Shown here: positions 24,038 to 24,140 of the stretch, piece by piece | Layout: every line of letters begins with the position of its first letter | How positions within the stretch are numbered: position 1 is the stretch's first letter | Source of the DNA: an uncultured Clostridium sp. | GTDB taxonomy: Bacteria > Bacillota > Clostridia > Lachnospirales > Lachnospiraceae | Direction of reading: 5' to 3' | Assembly: GCA_900544905.1 (NCBI GenBank) | Contig: UQXF01000044.1 | Location: 1 to 24,140 of the forward strand | Length of the DNA stretch: 24,140 bases | Notes under the pieces: model-generated | What the model was told of the DNA's origin: nothing | Databases searched by the model: none | Seen by the model: only the letters and a program-made list of their open reading frames with translations | Program-made: the position numbers and the translations under genes

Positions 24038-24140
24038 ATGAAAGAAGGTAAGATTACATTGTCTCAAAAACAATTGAAAACTTTAACTGTTATTAACCGT
24101 TTCATCGACAAGTCTATTACCAGACAACAGGCTGCTGAGC
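24038..24140 (+). CDS. Transposase N-terminus (ISNCY/IS1202-like), 3' end missing
   Basis: The frame from the ATG at 24038 is open for 34 codons to the window end. It reads MKEGKITLSQKQLKTLTVIN and continues RFIDKSITRQQAAE. This is the opening of the helix-turn-helix domain of ISNCY-type transposases, which typically run 'lsxKElkrLkVIexvixgkitxxqAAexLxlsxRQ'. The family call is from memory of this pattern. A TTG at about 24059 preceded by AAGG is a possible alternative start. The rest of the protein, including the catalytic DDE domain, is not in the window, so whether the element is intact is unknown. Confidence 0.6.
   Translation, partial: MKEGKITLSQKQLKTLTVINRFIDKSITRQQAAE

Larger units (their letters stand above)
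23978..24140 (+). mobile_element. Left end of an insertion sequence, cut by the window edge
   Basis: Between the tyrS promoter and the contig end lies a terminus-like region followed at once by a transposase-like reading frame. The proposed end starts near 23978 with GATAATGTCTCC and includes a repeated GATAATGTC at 24005-24013. The exact outer boundary and target duplication cannot be fixed because the other end is missing. Short-read contigs often stop inside repeated insertion sequences, which fits the position. Confidence 0.55.

Noticed and set aside
1..24140. CRISPR arrays, tRNA or rRNA genes, phage or restriction-modification genes
   Set aside because: No regularly spaced repeats, cloverleaf-type sequences or ribosomal RNA segments were seen, and no coding region resembles a phage or defence protein; apart from the insertion-sequence end, the window is chromosomal core.

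Overview
The window looks like one contig from a Gram-positive anaerobic Clostridia genome, most likely a gut Lachnospiraceae-type organism. This is inferred from gene content and order, not from a database search: plsX-rnc-smc-ftsY, a TIGR03960 radical SAM gene with its DUF2344 partner and an RNase G/E gene, the DUF711/ACT pair, a SleC-like cortex-lytic protein, a tyrosine T-box, strong GGAGG-type ribosome binding sites and several TTG starts. The first 36 bases are not genomic: positions 4-36 are the Illumina Nextera (Tn5) read-1 adapter. The last ~160 bases enter what looks like an insertion sequence. Both ends are therefore assembly boundaries.

Left part (37-9602), nearly all on the minus strand. 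An RNase G/E gene cut by the adapter lies downstream of the DUF2344 and TIGR03960 radical SAM genes, transcribed from a clear sigma-A promoter at 3747-3775. Next come a small single-pass membrane protein with a hairpin after it, a Nudix hydrolase, a terminator, the DUF711 and ACT-domain pair, a YycJ-type metallo-hydrolase with its own promoter, and a beta-lactamase-fold serine hydrolase.

Middle (7791-18721), minus strand. Seven closely packed genes run from one sigma-A promoter (18773-18801): plsX (phospholipid synthesis), rnc (RNase III), smc (chromosome condensation), ftsY (SRP receptor), ilvA (threonine ammonia-lyase), a short [2Fe-2S]/ASKHA protein related to reductive activators of corrinoid enzymes, and the serine hydrolase. 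The gaps are 1 to about 38 bp, or overlaps. The first four are a familiar housekeeping cluster, but acpP, often found between plsX and rnc, is absent here. The last three are an accessory tail.

Right part (18722-24140). Divergent from plsX is a formate/nitrite-family channel with its own promoter. A LacI-type repressor follows on the minus strand; a LacI-type palindrome overlaps its -35 box, which suggests autoregulation. Divergent from it is a SleC-like protein (propeptide-like domain, SpoIID-like domain, C-terminal peptidoglycan-binding domain), implying a spore-forming ancestry. A strong bidirectional terminator separates it from convergent tyrS, which is preceded by a T-box leader with a UAC (Tyr) specifier and a near-consensus promoter. 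The insertion-sequence end lies about 30 bp upstream of that promoter.

No CRISPR array, rRNA or tRNA was seen. I did not find a convincing new multi-gene system. The best leads are the short orphan corrinoid-activator-like protein in the ilvA tail, the SleC-like protein beside the LacI regulator, and the DUF711/ACT pair of unknown function.
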